NCBI GenBank assembly: GCA_021846165.1
Contig: JAJZCL010000003.1
Location: 1 to 40,620 of the forward strand
Direction of reading: 5' to 3'
Source of the DNA: Bacillota bacterium
GTDB lineage: Bacteria > Bacillota > Bacilli > Alicyclobacillales > SLC66
DNA length: 40,620 bases
Made by a program: the position numbers and the translations under genes. Below the pieces are notes generated by a model, which was not told the DNA's origin, did no database searches, and saw nothing but the letters and a program-made list of their open reading frames with translations. Shown here one piece after another: positions 8,078-16,758 of this stretch. The first letter of the stretch is position 1; each line of letters opens with the position of its first letter.

Positions 8078-8939
8078 AAAATACCTGATTCACCACGATG
8101 ACGCCCACATTGTTCAGGGACGACGACTCGATCATTGCCCCGTTGCCAATGTAGATGCCCACATGCGTGACGTGGTTGGCGTACAGACTCGCGCTCGAAT
8201 CGGTGTTTTGGAAAAACAGGAGATCGCCAGGCTGGAGATCGTTTTGCGCGACCGCCACCCCTTGTGTCGCCTGATCGTGCGATTCACGCATCATCGTGAT
8301 GCCAAAGTGGGCAAACACGTAGTCGACAAACCCCGAACAGTCAAATCCAGTGGCGGGCGTTTGCCCGCCCCAGCAGTAGGGCACTCCCAGGAGCGACTGA
8401 GCATACTGAACCACACTCTGACGGCTGACCGTCGCCGTGGGGGCTGAGGTCGGCGCGACCACGGGAACTGGCGCAGGCGCCGCAGTAGGGGCTGACGCCG
8501 CGCCAACGGCGGTCGTGGGAGTTGTTGTGGGAACGGGTTGCGGCTTTGCAGTGAGCGGCAGATAAATCACGTTGCCTGGCATAAGGTTGTTGAAGTTGGC
8601 TACCTGCGCGTTGACCGCTTCCACCTGCGGCAGCGTGTCACCGTTTGCAACCGCGATCGTATACAGCGTGTCGCCGGGTTGCACCGTGTAGGTGGAAAGT
8701 GGAATTTGCACGGCCTCGCCAGGCACAATCGCGGCGTAGTTGACAATCTGCGGATTGGCGGCTTCGAGAGCGGGCAAGGTGACCCCATTGTTGATGGCGA
8801 TTTTATAAAACGTGTCACCCGCCTGCACTGTGTACGCCACTGCACCCGTCGCAGCAAACGCAGGTATCAGCGGCGATGTCGCCATCACCAAGCCTGCCGC
8901 AAACACGACAGCCACGACTTTACGTTTCAAAATCAACAC
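8025..8939 (-). CDS. Secreted LysM-NlpC/P60 peptidoglycan endopeptidase
   Basis: This is a secreted cell-wall hydrolase expected to cut peptide stems of peptidoglycan. The 304-residue protein has a basic start and hydrophobic signal segment ending near AFA (residues 27-29), two LysM repeats (YTVQAGDTFYKIA at 36-48; YTVQPGDTLYTIA at 84-96), a Pro/Thr/Ala-rich linker of about 40 residues, and a C-terminal NlpC/P60 domain with the catalytic Cys201 in GFDCSGF and His259 in THVGIYIG. The third catalytic position, usually His, falls near the residues MIESSS. The start is uncertain: GTG at 8939 lies almost on the GAAGGG site, so TTG at 8936 or 8930 is as likely. The 3' end overlaps hemY. Confidence 0.92.
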   Translation of the reverse strand: MLILKRKVVAVVFAAGLVMATSPLIPAFAATGAVAYTVQAGDTFYKIAINNGVTLPALEAANPQIVNYAAIVPGEAVQIPLSTYTVQPGDTLYTIAVANGDTLPQVEAVNAQVANFNNLMPGNVIYLPLTAKPQPVPTTTPTTAVGAASAPTAAPAPVPVVAPTSAPTATVSRQSVVQYAQSLLGVPYCWGGQTPATGFDCSGFVDYVFAHFGITMMRESHDQATQGVAVAQNDLQPGDLLFFQNTDSSASLYANHVTHVGIYIGNGAMIESSSLNNVGVIVVNQVFSNPYYIAHYYGARDVIQ

Positions 8940-8969
8940 ACCCTTCAGGTAAGATGATCACAAGTTCTC

Positions 8970-8997
8970 TATCTAACCACAGAACCCTTTGTCACAA
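8970..8997 (-). promoter_or_regulatory. Putative promoter of the NlpC/P60 gene
   Basis: On the minus strand TTGTGA (8992-8997) and TAGATA (8970-8975) are 16 bases apart, about 30 bases before the start codon region. Confidence 0.4.
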
Positions 8998-9163
8998 CCT
9001 GTAATATACTGGTGAAATTAGTGGTTAAATAGTCTGTCTTTTCCGTCGTTCATTCTAGCGTTTTTTTGATCGAAACCCGCCAATGGCTTGCCAGAATGAA
9101 CCGCCCGAAGTATAATCTCTGCGGCCATGACAATACGTTGATTGATGGAAATGGGGTATTTTA

Positions 9164-10588
9164 TTGTCTGCTCACTATGACGTTGTGATTGTTGGCGCCG
9201 GTCCAGCCGGTCTGTACGCCGCCTATGAGTTAACGCGCAAGATGCCCTCGGCAAACGTGCTGCTGGTGGATAAAGGAGTGGAAGCAAAGTACCGTCACTG
9301 CCCTATTTTAGAAGGTAAAATCGACAAGTGCCCACCCGCCAACAAGATTAAGACGTACGCCAGTTGCTGGCCCGCTTGCGGCATCATCAACGGTGCTGGC
9401 GGCGCCGGCAGTTTCAGCGACGGCAAGTTCAACATCACCGCCGAGTATGGCGGCTACTTGACAGAGTACCTGCCCGCTTCGGAAGTCCTATCCCTCATCC
9501 GCTATGTGGATGAGATCAACCTGGCGCACGGCGCTCCGCAAGCGATCACCGATCCAACCACCGACGCCGTCAATATGATCGAAAAGCGCGCGATTGGGGC
9601 GGGACTGAAGCTGCTGCGCGCGCGCGTTCGGCACATTGGCACCGAAAACAACATGATCCTGATGAACAACATTTTTTCCTACCTCGGCGAACGCATCGAC
9701 CTCCGCTTTCGCACACGCGTCGATGACATTATGATCACGAACGGTAAAGTGATAGGCATTCGACTGGCAGACGGGGAAGAGATCCACAGTCGTTTTCTGC
9801 TTGTGGCACCGGGTCGGGACGGCTCCACCTGGCTATCGGACGTGCTGCGTCGCCATCAATTGAAGATGACGCGCAACCAGGTGGATATTGGCGTCCGCGT
9901 CGAAACTTCCAACATCGTCATGAAGGAGATCAATGAGAACCTGTACGAAGGGAAATTCATCTTCGAGTCGCCGTCGACCGGACTGCGAGTGCGCACGTTT
10001 TGCAGCAACCCGTCTGGGCACGTCGTCGTCGAAAACCACACCGGCGTCATGGCTGCCAACGGGCACGCCTATAAAGACCCGGCACTTGGTTCGGACAACA
10101 CCAACTTCGCCCTGCTCGTCAGCCACCGTTTTACTGAACCGTTCGATCAGCCGAACGAGTTCGCCAAGCAAATCGCCAGGCATGCCAACGCGCTTTCGAA
10201 CGGTTCGATCATCATCCAGCGTTATGGGGATCTGCGCAAAGGCAGGCGCAGCACGCGAGATCGCATCCGCGAAGGGTTTGTCGAACCCACTTTAAAAGAA
10301 GCGGTGCCGGGGGATTTGGGACTGGTTTTGCCGTACAAAACGATGGTCGCGTTACAAGAAATGATCGAAGCCCTCGACCAAGTGACGCCCGGCATATCAA
10401 GTGACCACACGCTGTTTTACGGCGTGGAAGCCAAGTTCTACGCAGCGCGCGCCGATGTCGACAACACCATGCAAACGAAAATTCAGGGTCTGTATTGCGC
10501 AGGCGACGGCCCTGGCATATCGCGGGGCATCTCGCAGGCGGCAAGCAGCGGCGTGTTCGCGATGCGCAACATCATTTCGCAGTTGTAA
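9164..10588 (+). CDS. FAD-dependent dehydrogenase, COG2509-like
   Basis: This 474-residue flavoprotein starts with the FAD-binding motif VVIVGAGPAGLYAAYEL, followed by a Cys-containing stretch (HCPILEGKIDKCPPANK, then YASCWPACGIINGAGGAGSFSDGK) typical of the COG2509 group of FAD-dependent dehydrogenases. A C-terminal segment GLYCAGDGPGISRGISQAA closes the FAD site. The family's physiological reaction is not established and nothing here fixes it. The start is read as TTG at 9164, with GGGGT seven bases upstream; an in-frame TGA shortly before prevents a longer protein. The antiporter gene begins 29 bp after it, so the two may be co-transcribed. Confidence 0.85.
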   Translation: MSAHYDVVIVGAGPAGLYAAYELTRKMPSANVLLVDKGVEAKYRHCPILEGKIDKCPPANKIKTYASCWPACGIINGAGGAGSFSDGKFNITAEYGGYLTEYLPASEVLSLIRYVDEINLAHGAPQAITDPTTDAVNMIEKRAIGAGLKLLRARVRHIGTENNMILMNNIFSYLGERIDLRFRTRVDDIMITNGKVIGIRLADGEEIHSRFLLVAPGRDGSTWLSDVLRRHQLKMTRNQVDIGVRVETSNIVMKEINENLYEGKFIFESPSTGLRVRTFCSNPSGHVVVENHTGVMAANGHAYKDPALGSDNTNFALLVSHRFTEPFDQPNEFAKQIARHANALSNGSIIIQRYGDLRKGRRSTRDRIREGFVEPTLKEAVPGDLGLVLPYKTMVALQEMIEALDQVTPGISSDHTLFYGVEAKFYAARADVDNTMQTKIQGLYCAGDGPGISRGISQAASSGVFAMRNIISQL

Positions 10589-10617
10589 AAAGGGACTCTG
10601 CAAAGGGGGGCATTGAG

Positions 10618-11865
10618 GTGTTCGAGTTTGCATCGTGGCAAGATTCTTGGTCGCTACTGGTCATCGTTCTGGTCGGCGGCCTGATCATGGCGAAGCTCAC
10701 GGAGAAGCCGAAAATCCCCGATGTCGTCGGGTACTTAGTCTTGGGCATTGCGCTTGGCCCAAGCGCCATCAACCTCATTCACGTCCCAAGCCAAATCCCG
10801 ATCAACCAGATGCTGATCAATTTGGGCGCCACGCTGATCCTTTTCGAGGGTGGGATGGGACTGTCCTTGGAAACGCTGAAAAAAACCGCCGTGACCGTCG
10901 TGCTGTTGGCTACCGTGGGCGTGCTGGTGACAGCCGCCGTGGTGGGGACCGCTGCGCACTGCTTGCTAGCGCTGCCGTGGGTCACTGCCTTTTTGCTCGC
11001 CGGCGTCATCGCGTCGACCGATCCAGCCACACTGATTCCGGTGTTCACCCGCATCAACGTCAAGCAACGCCTGCAACAAACCATCGAAGCCGAGTCCGCG
11101 CTGAACGACGCGACCTCGGCAGTGCTGGTGTTCACGATGATGCGACTCAGTTCCTCAAGCGGCCAAGCGATCCCACTGTACCAACCCATCCTTGAATTTG
11201 GAAAGGAAGCTGGACTTGGCCTCATCATTGGCGTTCTTTTCGGGTTCATCGCCCTCGCTCTCGTGTCCCATCGAGTGTGGGGGGGATTCCACGAATACGG
11301 TTCCTTGGTCATGCTGACCACCGCCATGGGCGCGTTTCTCATCGCAACCGACCTTGGCGGAAGCGGGTTCATGGCCGCGTTCGCCGCCGGACTGATGAGT
11401 GGCAACGGTCATTCGCTGCGCATGCCGCTGCCACTCCACACGCGCGATAACATCCTGCACTTCAACCATGCGATCACGATTTTATTTCGCATGCTCATTT
11501 TTGTTTTATTGGGCAGTCAGGTTGACTTCAAAAACATTCTGCACTATTTATGGCCCGCGCTGCTGCTGGTTGCCATCCTCATGCTGATAGCCCGTCCCCT
11601 CACTGTCGCGTCTGGCGCCCTGCCTGACCGAAGGGTGAAGTGGAAGCGCAACGAACTCTTGTTCATGTGCTGGACCAGGGAAACAGGTGTGATCCCCGCA
11701 GCGCTGGCCAGCATGGTGTCCGCTCAGAATGTACCGCACAAGGACATCATCAACGCCGTGACTTTTGTCGCGATCATGGTCACCATCCTCGTTCAGGCCA
11801 GCAGCACGGGCGTCCTAGCGGAAAAACTACACCTGCTCGTTCCCGTACGCGAAGAAGAGGTGTAA
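10618..11865 (+). CDS. Cation:proton antiporter, CPA1 (NhaP-like) family
   Basis: This is an integral membrane antiporter exchanging Na+ or K+ for H+. The 415-residue protein has about 12 hydrophobic segments and the family landmarks ATLILFEGGMGLSLE, ASTDPATLIPVF and ESALNDATSAVLVF, the last holding the Asn-Asp pair used in ion binding. The GTG start at 10618 follows AAAGGGGGG with a seven-base gap; upstream in-frame codons overlap the FAD gene and are unlikely to be used. No C-terminal TrkA-type or long cytoplasmic domain is present. Whether Na+ or K+ is carried cannot be told. It ends 13 bp from a convergent CoA-binding gene. Confidence 0.92.
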   Translation: MFEFASWQDSWSLLVIVLVGGLIMAKLTEKPKIPDVVGYLVLGIALGPSAINLIHVPSQIPINQMLINLGATLILFEGGMGLSLETLKKTAVTVVLLATVGVLVTAAVVGTAAHCLLALPWVTAFLLAGVIASTDPATLIPVFTRINVKQRLQQTIEAESALNDATSAVLVFTMMRLSSSSGQAIPLYQPILEFGKEAGLGLIIGVLFGFIALALVSHRVWGGFHEYGSLVMLTTAMGAFLIATDLGGSGFMAAFAAGLMSGNGHSLRMPLPLHTRDNILHFNHAITILFRMLIFVLLGSQVDFKNILHYLWPALLLVAILMLIARPLTVASGALPDRRVKWKRNELLFMCWTRETGVIPAALASMVSAQNVPHKDIINAVTFVAIMVTILVQASSTGVLAEKLHLLVPVREEEV

Positions 11866-11878
11866 TCGAGCGACCCGA

Positions 11879-12310
11879 CTATTCCCGTTTCTGAATCAGC
11901 AGGCTGTGCATGAGCATGATGCAGCGATCCATCACCATCGTTTTGCCGTGGCGTTTGGCAATGTCCGCCGCCTCTTCGCTGTAGATTCCCTGCTGTGCCC
12001 AGATCACCGGGGCACTGGTCTGCACCGCTTCGCCCACCACCTGAGGCAGGGCGTCGCTGCGCCGAAACACGTCGATGATATCGACCGGATCAGGAATGTC
12101 CGCCAGCGAAGCATACGCCTTTTCTCCCAAAACAGCATCGACTTTGGGGTTGACAGGGATGATGGTATAGCCCCGTTTCTGCATCTCTTTGGCCACAAGG
12201 TGGCTTTCGCGATCAGGTTGGTCAGACAGACCGACCACCGCGATGCGCTTGGATTGCTTTAATATTTCTGTTAATTTTTCCAGACTTGGGTTTTCAAACA
12301 CTGTCATCAT
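11879..12310 (-). CDS. CoA-binding domain protein (YccU-like)
   Basis: This is a small cytoplasmic protein of 143 residues with a single Rossmann-like CoA-binding domain: RIAVVGLSDQPDRESHLVAKEM, then GYTIIPVNPK and VDIIDVFRRSDALPQVV. The family resembles the CoA-binding part of succinyl-CoA synthetase alpha; its cellular role is not known. Two tandem ATGs at 12310 and 12307 follow AGAGAGGG very closely; the second has the better spacing. It is a single gene, divergent from the glycosylase gene that starts at 12352 and convergent with the antiporter. Confidence 0.9.
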   Translation of the reverse strand: MMTVFENPSLEKLTEILKQSKRIAVVGLSDQPDRESHLVAKEMQKRGYTIIPVNPKVDAVLGEKAYASLADIPDPVDIIDVFRRSDALPQVVGEAVQTSAPVIWAQQGIYSEEAADIAKRHGKTMVMDRCIMLMHSLLIQKRE

Positions 12311-12351
12311 CCCTCTCTGTTCGAGTTGATTTTATCAAAAGGAGTTTTTTT

Positions 12352-13068
12352 ATGAAAGCAGTGCTGCTGCGCATATATCAGCTTCTCGACGACCACTATG
12401 GCCCCTTGCACTGGTGGCCCGCAGACACCAAGGACGAGGTCGCCATCGGCGCGATCCTAGTACAGAACGTAACCTGGTCGAACACAATCAAGGCGATCGA
12501 CCGCCTGCGCGATGCAGGATTATTAACGCTCGAAAGCCTCGTCGACGCACCCTTGACGCACGTCGAAGCGTGCGTCGTCAGCACGCGTTTTTACAAGATG
12601 AAAGCGAAAAAACTACAGGCCTTTGCCGTTCATTTTTCAACTAAATGGAACGGCGATTGGCAACGGCTACAGAAGGCGGGACTTGCCGTTGCTCGCCCCG
12701 ACCTGCTCTCCGTGTGGGGCATCGGTCCGGAAACGGCGGACGACATCCTGCTGTACGCGGCAGCGTTGCCGACATTCGTCGTCGACGCATACACCACGCG
12801 CATCTTCACCCGCCTTGGCATCGTGAGTGAAGGCATTCGTTACGAACCGTTGCGCACATTGTTCATGGATTACCTTGAGCCAGACACGGCGCTCTACAAT
12901 CAGTACCACGCCCTGATTGACGCGCTCGGACACCGCGTCTGCCTAAACAAACAACCACGATGCTCCGCCTGCCCAGTGCTTGCACTTTGCGCACACGGAC
13001 AAGCCGCTAATCCAGTTCCGTCGATTCCAAAGACGGCAACTCCTCGACACTCCGCAACCGCTGATTGA
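12352..13068 (+). CDS. Endonuclease III-related base-excision glycosylase (COG2231-like)
   Basis: This DNA-repair enzyme of the HhH-GPD superfamily has 238 residues. The helix-hairpin-helix is VWGIGPETADDILLYA (121-136), the catalytic aspartate is Asp145 in FVVDAYTTR, and four cysteines (197, 204, 207, 213; spacing 6, 2 and 5) form a [4Fe-4S] loop. The lysine that gives endonuclease III its lyase activity is replaced by Glu127, as in the COG2231/MagIII group, so it is more likely a monofunctional glycosylase acting on alkylated or mismatched bases than a true Nth. The ATG at 12352 follows AAAGGAG with seven bases between. The C-terminal tail of about 25 residues overlaps the convergent rmuC by 62 bp. 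Confidence 0.9.
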   Translation: MKAVLLRIYQLLDDHYGPLHWWPADTKDEVAIGAILVQNVTWSNTIKAIDRLRDAGLLTLESLVDAPLTHVEACVVSTRFYKMKAKKLQAFAVHFSTKWNGDWQRLQKAGLAVARPDLLSVWGIGPETADDILLYAAALPTFVVDAYTTRIFTRLGIVSEGIRYEPLRTLFMDYLEPDTALYNQYHALIDALGHRVCLNKQPRCSACPVLALCAHGQAANPVPSIPKTATPRHSATAD

Positions 13069-14200
13069 TCACGCGCGTGCGCGTTTCAATCTGATCAAAA
13101 TCATGACCCGCCTGTTCGAGTCGCCGCCTCGCCTTCTCGATTGCGTCGCCAAACTTTTGAAACTCGTACTTGACGCTGCCGAGCATGCGCCAAACTTCGG
13201 AGGATCGCTGCTCAATCGCGAGCGTGCGAAAGCCGATTTGTAGGCTTGTCAAGACCGCTCCGAGCGTGGTGGGGCCAGTCAACAACACCCGCTCCTTGCG
13301 TTGCAACTCCTCCAGCAACCCCGGTCTGCGCAAAAGTTCCGCATATAGACCTTCGAGCGGAAGGAACAAGATGGCGAAGTCGGTGGTGTGCGGCGGCACG
13401 ACGTACTTGCCGCGAATGCTCGCAGCTTCTTCACGCACCCTGCGCTCCAGGCTCTTGGACGCCTCCGCCACAGCAGTCGCATTCGCCCGCTCCTCAGCAT
13501 CTACCAGACGTTGGTAGTCTTCAAGCGGAAACTTGGCGTCAATCGGCAGCCACACGGGCTCGTCAGCCCCGCCTTTCCCTGGCAGGCGCACCGCAAAATC
13601 GACACGCTCGACGGCGCCCGGACGCACCGACACGTTCGCCGCGTACTGCTCTTGCGTCAACACTTGCGCAAGCAGGTGGTCAAGTTGCATTTCCCCCCAG
13701 ATCCCGCGCACCTTCACGTGGCTCAAGATGCGCTTGAGATCGCCAACGCCGCCCGCCAGTTGATGCATCTCGCCAAGCCCCTGATGCACCTGTTCGAGCC
13801 GCTCGGAAACAAGCCGAAACGAGTCGCCAAGCCGCTGCTCCAAGGTGTTGTGCAGCCTTTCGTCGACCGTTATGCGCACCTGTTCCAGTTTCGTGTCGAG
13901 CGCTTGGCGCATGCCATTGACCGCTTGCTGCGATTCGAGTCGTAGTGATGTCATCCACCGCGCCAACTGATCTAGCGTTTCCTGCCGGAACAGGGACTGC
14001 CCCTCCGTCCATTCACGCCGATTGCGCTGCCCCTCATCGCGCATTTCGCGTTCCAGTCGTTCGAGCGCCGCGGCAAGCGCCTCCACCTTTTGCTCCAATT
14101 GCGCAGCACCGCTTTTACGCGCGGGGCGCAACCTGATGAACAGCGCCACCTGCAACACAATTACGGCCAGCGATACCGCAGCAAACCACGGCCACGCCAT
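13007..14200 (-). CDS. rmuC: RmuC-family DNA recombination protein
   Basis: RmuC proteins limit inverted-repeat recombination. This one has 397 residues: an N-terminal membrane anchor (WPWFAAVSLAVIVLQVALFI), a coiled coil of about 140 residues, and the nuclease-like core with GIWGEMQLDHLLAQVL, VDFAVRLPGK and LPIDAKFPLEDYQRL. The ATG at 14200 is chosen because AGAGGG lies seven bases upstream; an in-frame start at 14218 has nothing comparable. The last 62 bases overlap the 3' end of the convergent glycosylase gene. Both products act on DNA, but they are on opposite strands and need not be linked in function. Confidence 0.92.
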   Translation of the reverse strand: MAWPWFAAVSLAVIVLQVALFIRLRPARKSGAAQLEQKVEALAAALERLEREMRDEGQRNRREWTEGQSLFRQETLDQLARWMTSLRLESQQAVNGMRQALDTKLEQVRITVDERLHNTLEQRLGDSFRLVSERLEQVHQGLGEMHQLAGGVGDLKRILSHVKVRGIWGEMQLDHLLAQVLTQEQYAANVSVRPGAVERVDFAVRLPGKGGADEPVWLPIDAKFPLEDYQRLVDAEERANATAVAEASKSLERRVREEAASIRGKYVVPPHTTDFAILFLPLEGLYAELLRRPGLLEELQRKERVLLTGPTTLGAVLTSLQIGFRTLAIEQRSSEVWRMLGSVKYEFQKFGDAIEKARRRLEQAGHDFDQIETRTRVINQRLRSVEELPSLESTELD

Positions 14201-14229
14201 ACACAATCCCTCTTTCACGCAAGCTGTTC

Positions 14230-14257
14230 TTGACCTTTTATGAATATACTATACACT
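14230..14257 (+). promoter_or_regulatory. Putative sigma-A promoter of dedA
   Basis: TTGACC (14230-14235) and TACACT (14252-14257) are separated by 16 bases and lie about 45 bases before the dedA start. The same AT-rich stretch contains TATAGT on the minus strand and may also serve rmuC. Confidence 0.6.
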
Positions 14258-14301
14258 ATACAAAAAATTGGACTTGATTTGATCAGAACAGGATGGTGTC
14301 C

Positions 14302-14934
14302 ATGTCTGCCCATACGTTGCTTTCCCATTACGGATACGCGGGGATCGCATTTGCACTCATACTGGAATTTTTGCTGATTCCGTTCCCAGCCGAAACCATT
14401 CTGGTGTTTTCCGGAGTGATGTGGCACGAAGGGGTATTTCGCATCGTTCCCCTGCTGGCGGTAGCGATCTCCAGTTCTTGGATCGGTTCATTGCTCGCCT
14501 ACCTGATCGGAAGCTACATCGGACGACCCATTCTGTTGAAGGTTGGACGTTATGTCGGCCTGACCGAAGCCAAATTGTACAAAGCGGAACTCGCATTCAG
14601 ACGCTATTCGCTACCGATCGTCGGCCTTGGCAGATTTATCGCCGGCATCCGCGTACTGAGTGCATACGTTGCCGGTCTGGATAAAATGGGAATCCGACTT
14701 TATATGGTCACCACCTTTATTTCTGCCACCCTGTGGGCCGCATTGTTCATTTTCCTTGGCGGCACCGTAAGCGCAGAGTGGCACCATATCCTCACATGGG
14801 CATCGACGCACCCGCTGATCGCAAGCGTTGCGGGACTCGCGGCCATCGCCCTGCTGTACGTGATCTGGCGCCTGAAACACAAATTCGTCAAAATCGACGC
14901 CAGTGATCTTTCCTCAAAACCAGACTCGCCCTAA
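14302..14934 (+). CDS. DedA-family membrane protein
   Basis: DedA proteins are inner-membrane proteins linked to lipid (undecaprenyl phosphate or phospholipid) translocation and proton-motive-force homeostasis. The 210-residue protein has the family landmarks: an early FLLIPFPAETILVFSG re-entrant segment, LLAYLIGSYIGRP, and the signature GRFIAGIRVLSAYVAGLDKM, with four or more hydrophobic segments and a basic C-terminal tail. Starts at 14293 and 14296 are in frame; the ATG at 14302 has AGGATGG at better spacing. The two ABC transporter genes follow on the same strand after 79 bp. Confidence 0.92.
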   Translation: MSAHTLLSHYGYAGIAFALILEFLLIPFPAETILVFSGVMWHEGVFRIVPLLAVAISSSWIGSLLAYLIGSYIGRPILLKVGRYVGLTEAKLYKAELAFRRYSLPIVGLGRFIAGIRVLSAYVAGLDKMGIRLYMVTTFISATLWAALFIFLGGTVSAEWHHILTWASTHPLIASVAGLAAIALLYVIWRLKHKFVKIDASDLSSKPDSP

Positions 14935-15013
14935 GCGTTGCTGTTTTAGCACGTCGATTTTTGCCGGTAACCTATTGTACAATGATGCCATTGATTCGGT
15001 GGAGAGTGAGACC

Positions 15014-16744
15014 GTGTACCGATGGCTAATGCAGATTCGCTTGAAACAAAAAATCGGTTGGCCGGATCTGGTCGTTGTGGTTTTGATCGCGGGCACCTTG
15101 TATGCTGTGCTGGATCTAGGCAAGGGGATGGTGGAACCGTTTTCCGTACAAGCCGCCAGTACGATCTCGCTTGATCCCAAGTATCTTCCTTACTACGCTG
15201 GGCGCTCACTGTTGCGCATGTTTATCGCTTACCTGCTTTCGCTCGCCTTTACGCTCGCATACGGGCGCTTTGCCGCCTATCACAAAACCGCGGAAAAAGT
15301 GATGATCCCCGCTCTGGATATTTTGCAATCTGTCCCGGTGCTGGGGTTTCTGTCGATCACCGTCACAGGTTTTTTGGCGCTTTTTCCCCACACCATGTTA
15401 GGCGCGGAATTCGCCTCGATCTTCGCGATTTTTACAAGCCAGGCCTGGAACATGACGTTTAGTTTTTACCACTCGTTAACCGTTCTTCCGAATGACCTGA
15501 AAGAAGCGGCGAAGATCAACCGCCTTCGCACCTGGGCTCAGTTCAGCAAGTTAGAGGTGCCTTTTAGCATGATCGGGCTGGTGTGGAACAGCATGATGTC
15601 GTTTGGCGGAGCGTGGTTTTTTCTCGCCGCCTCCGAATCGATTACCGTCCTGCACAACCACATCCAACTGCCCGGCATCGGTTCCTATATGGCTGAGGCG
15701 ATCGCACAGGGGAACATCCCCGCCCAGATGTACGGCATCTTAACGATGGTCATTGTCATCGTCGCTGTCGATCAGTTGGCTTGGCGACCGCTGGTGGCAT
15801 GGTCACAAAAGTTCAAACTGGATCAAAACGACGAGAAGGACGCGCCGACCTCCTGGTTTTTGCAACTGTTGCGGCGCTCCGAATGGGTGCAGCAGGCGTT
15901 TGGCGCACTGGCAAACGCTATCGTCGCTATGTTCCCGATGCGCACAAAGCCTTTGCCGCAAGTCGCCGCGGCAAACGATCTGAAGAGAAGGAAGCAGGTG
16001 TGGCGGTGGATTTGGATTTTGATTTGGGCGCTCGTCATGCTGTTCGCTCTGAGATACCTGTGGGCCGCGTTTAACGACATCGCGAAACTCGGACTGATGC
16101 AGATCCTTTTCGCCGTCAAAATGGGCTTTTACACGTTTTTGCGCGTGTCTGTCGCAACGGTGTTGGGGGCGCTTTGGACTGTCCCGATCGGCGTGGCGAT
16201 CGGCCTAAACGCTAGGCTGTCGCGTATCGCCCAACCGCTCGTGCAGGTGTTTTCTTCATTTCCCTTTAACCTGTTTTTCGGTTTGATCGCCATGATTTAC
16301 ACCGCATTTCATATCAATTTCAACTGGGGCGCAATCCCGCTGATGATGCTCGGCACGCAGTGGTATATTTTGTTCAATGTGATAGCGGGAGCAATGGCCA
16401 TTCCATCCTCTTTAAAAGAGGCCTCGCTGATCTTGCGCCTGACCCTTGTACAGAGGTGGAAAACGCTGATTTTGCCCGCCATCTTCCCTTATCTCGTCAC
16501 CGGGCTGATCACGGCCAGCGGCGGCGCCTGGAATGCCAGCATCGTCGCAGAAATCATCAACTGGAAGCAGAAGACGCTGACGGCAAATGGCCTAGGCTCT
16601 TACATCGCCACCGCGACCACCAACGGCAACTGGGCGGAAATTTCGCTTGGGATCGCCGTCATGTCAATATTCGTTATCCTCATCAACCGCTTGCTGTGGC
16701 GGCCGATGTACCGATTGGCCGAGAATAAATTCCACCTCGAATAA
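15014..16744 (+). CDS. ABC transporter permease, fused double (NitT/TauT type)
   Basis: This integral membrane permease contains two copies of the binding-protein-dependent transport domain in one chain of 576 residues. The first half has an EAA loop around KEAAKINRLRTWAQFSKLEV, the second around KEASLILRLTLVQRWKTLIL; each half has about six hydrophobic segments. Such fusions occur in the nitrate/sulfonate-like transporter class. The GTG at 15014 is supported by GTGGAG about nine bases upstream; an ATG further in (15029) is possible. The ATPase begins 14 bp after the stop. No substrate-binding protein gene adjoins the pair, so the substrate is unknown. Confidence 0.9.
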   Translation: MYRWLMQIRLKQKIGWPDLVVVVLIAGTLYAVLDLGKGMVEPFSVQAASTISLDPKYLPYYAGRSLLRMFIAYLLSLAFTLAYGRFAAYHKTAEKVMIPALDILQSVPVLGFLSITVTGFLALFPHTMLGAEFASIFAIFTSQAWNMTFSFYHSLTVLPNDLKEAAKINRLRTWAQFSKLEVPFSMIGLVWNSMMSFGGAWFFLAASESITVLHNHIQLPGIGSYMAEAIAQGNIPAQMYGILTMVIVIVAVDQLAWRPLVAWSQKFKLDQNDEKDAPTSWFLQLLRRSEWVQQAFGALANAIVAMFPMRTKPLPQVAAANDLKRRKQVWRWIWILIWALVMLFALRYLWAAFNDIAKLGLMQILFAVKMGFYTFLRVSVATVLGALWTVPIGVAIGLNARLSRIAQPLVQVFSSFPFNLFFGLIAMIYTAFHINFNWGAIPLMMLGTQWYILFNVIAGAMAIPSSLKEASLILRLTLVQRWKTLILPAIFPYLVTGLITASGGAWNASIVAEIINWKQKTLTANGLGSYIATATTNGNWAEISLGIAVMSIFVILINRLLWRPMYRLAENKFHLE

Positions 16745-16758
16745 GGGGGTCGCACGAA

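Noticed and set aside
9018-9287. 89-codon minus-strand frame before the FAD gene
   Set aside because: More than half is antisense to the conserved FAD-binding start, and no ribosome site supports it.
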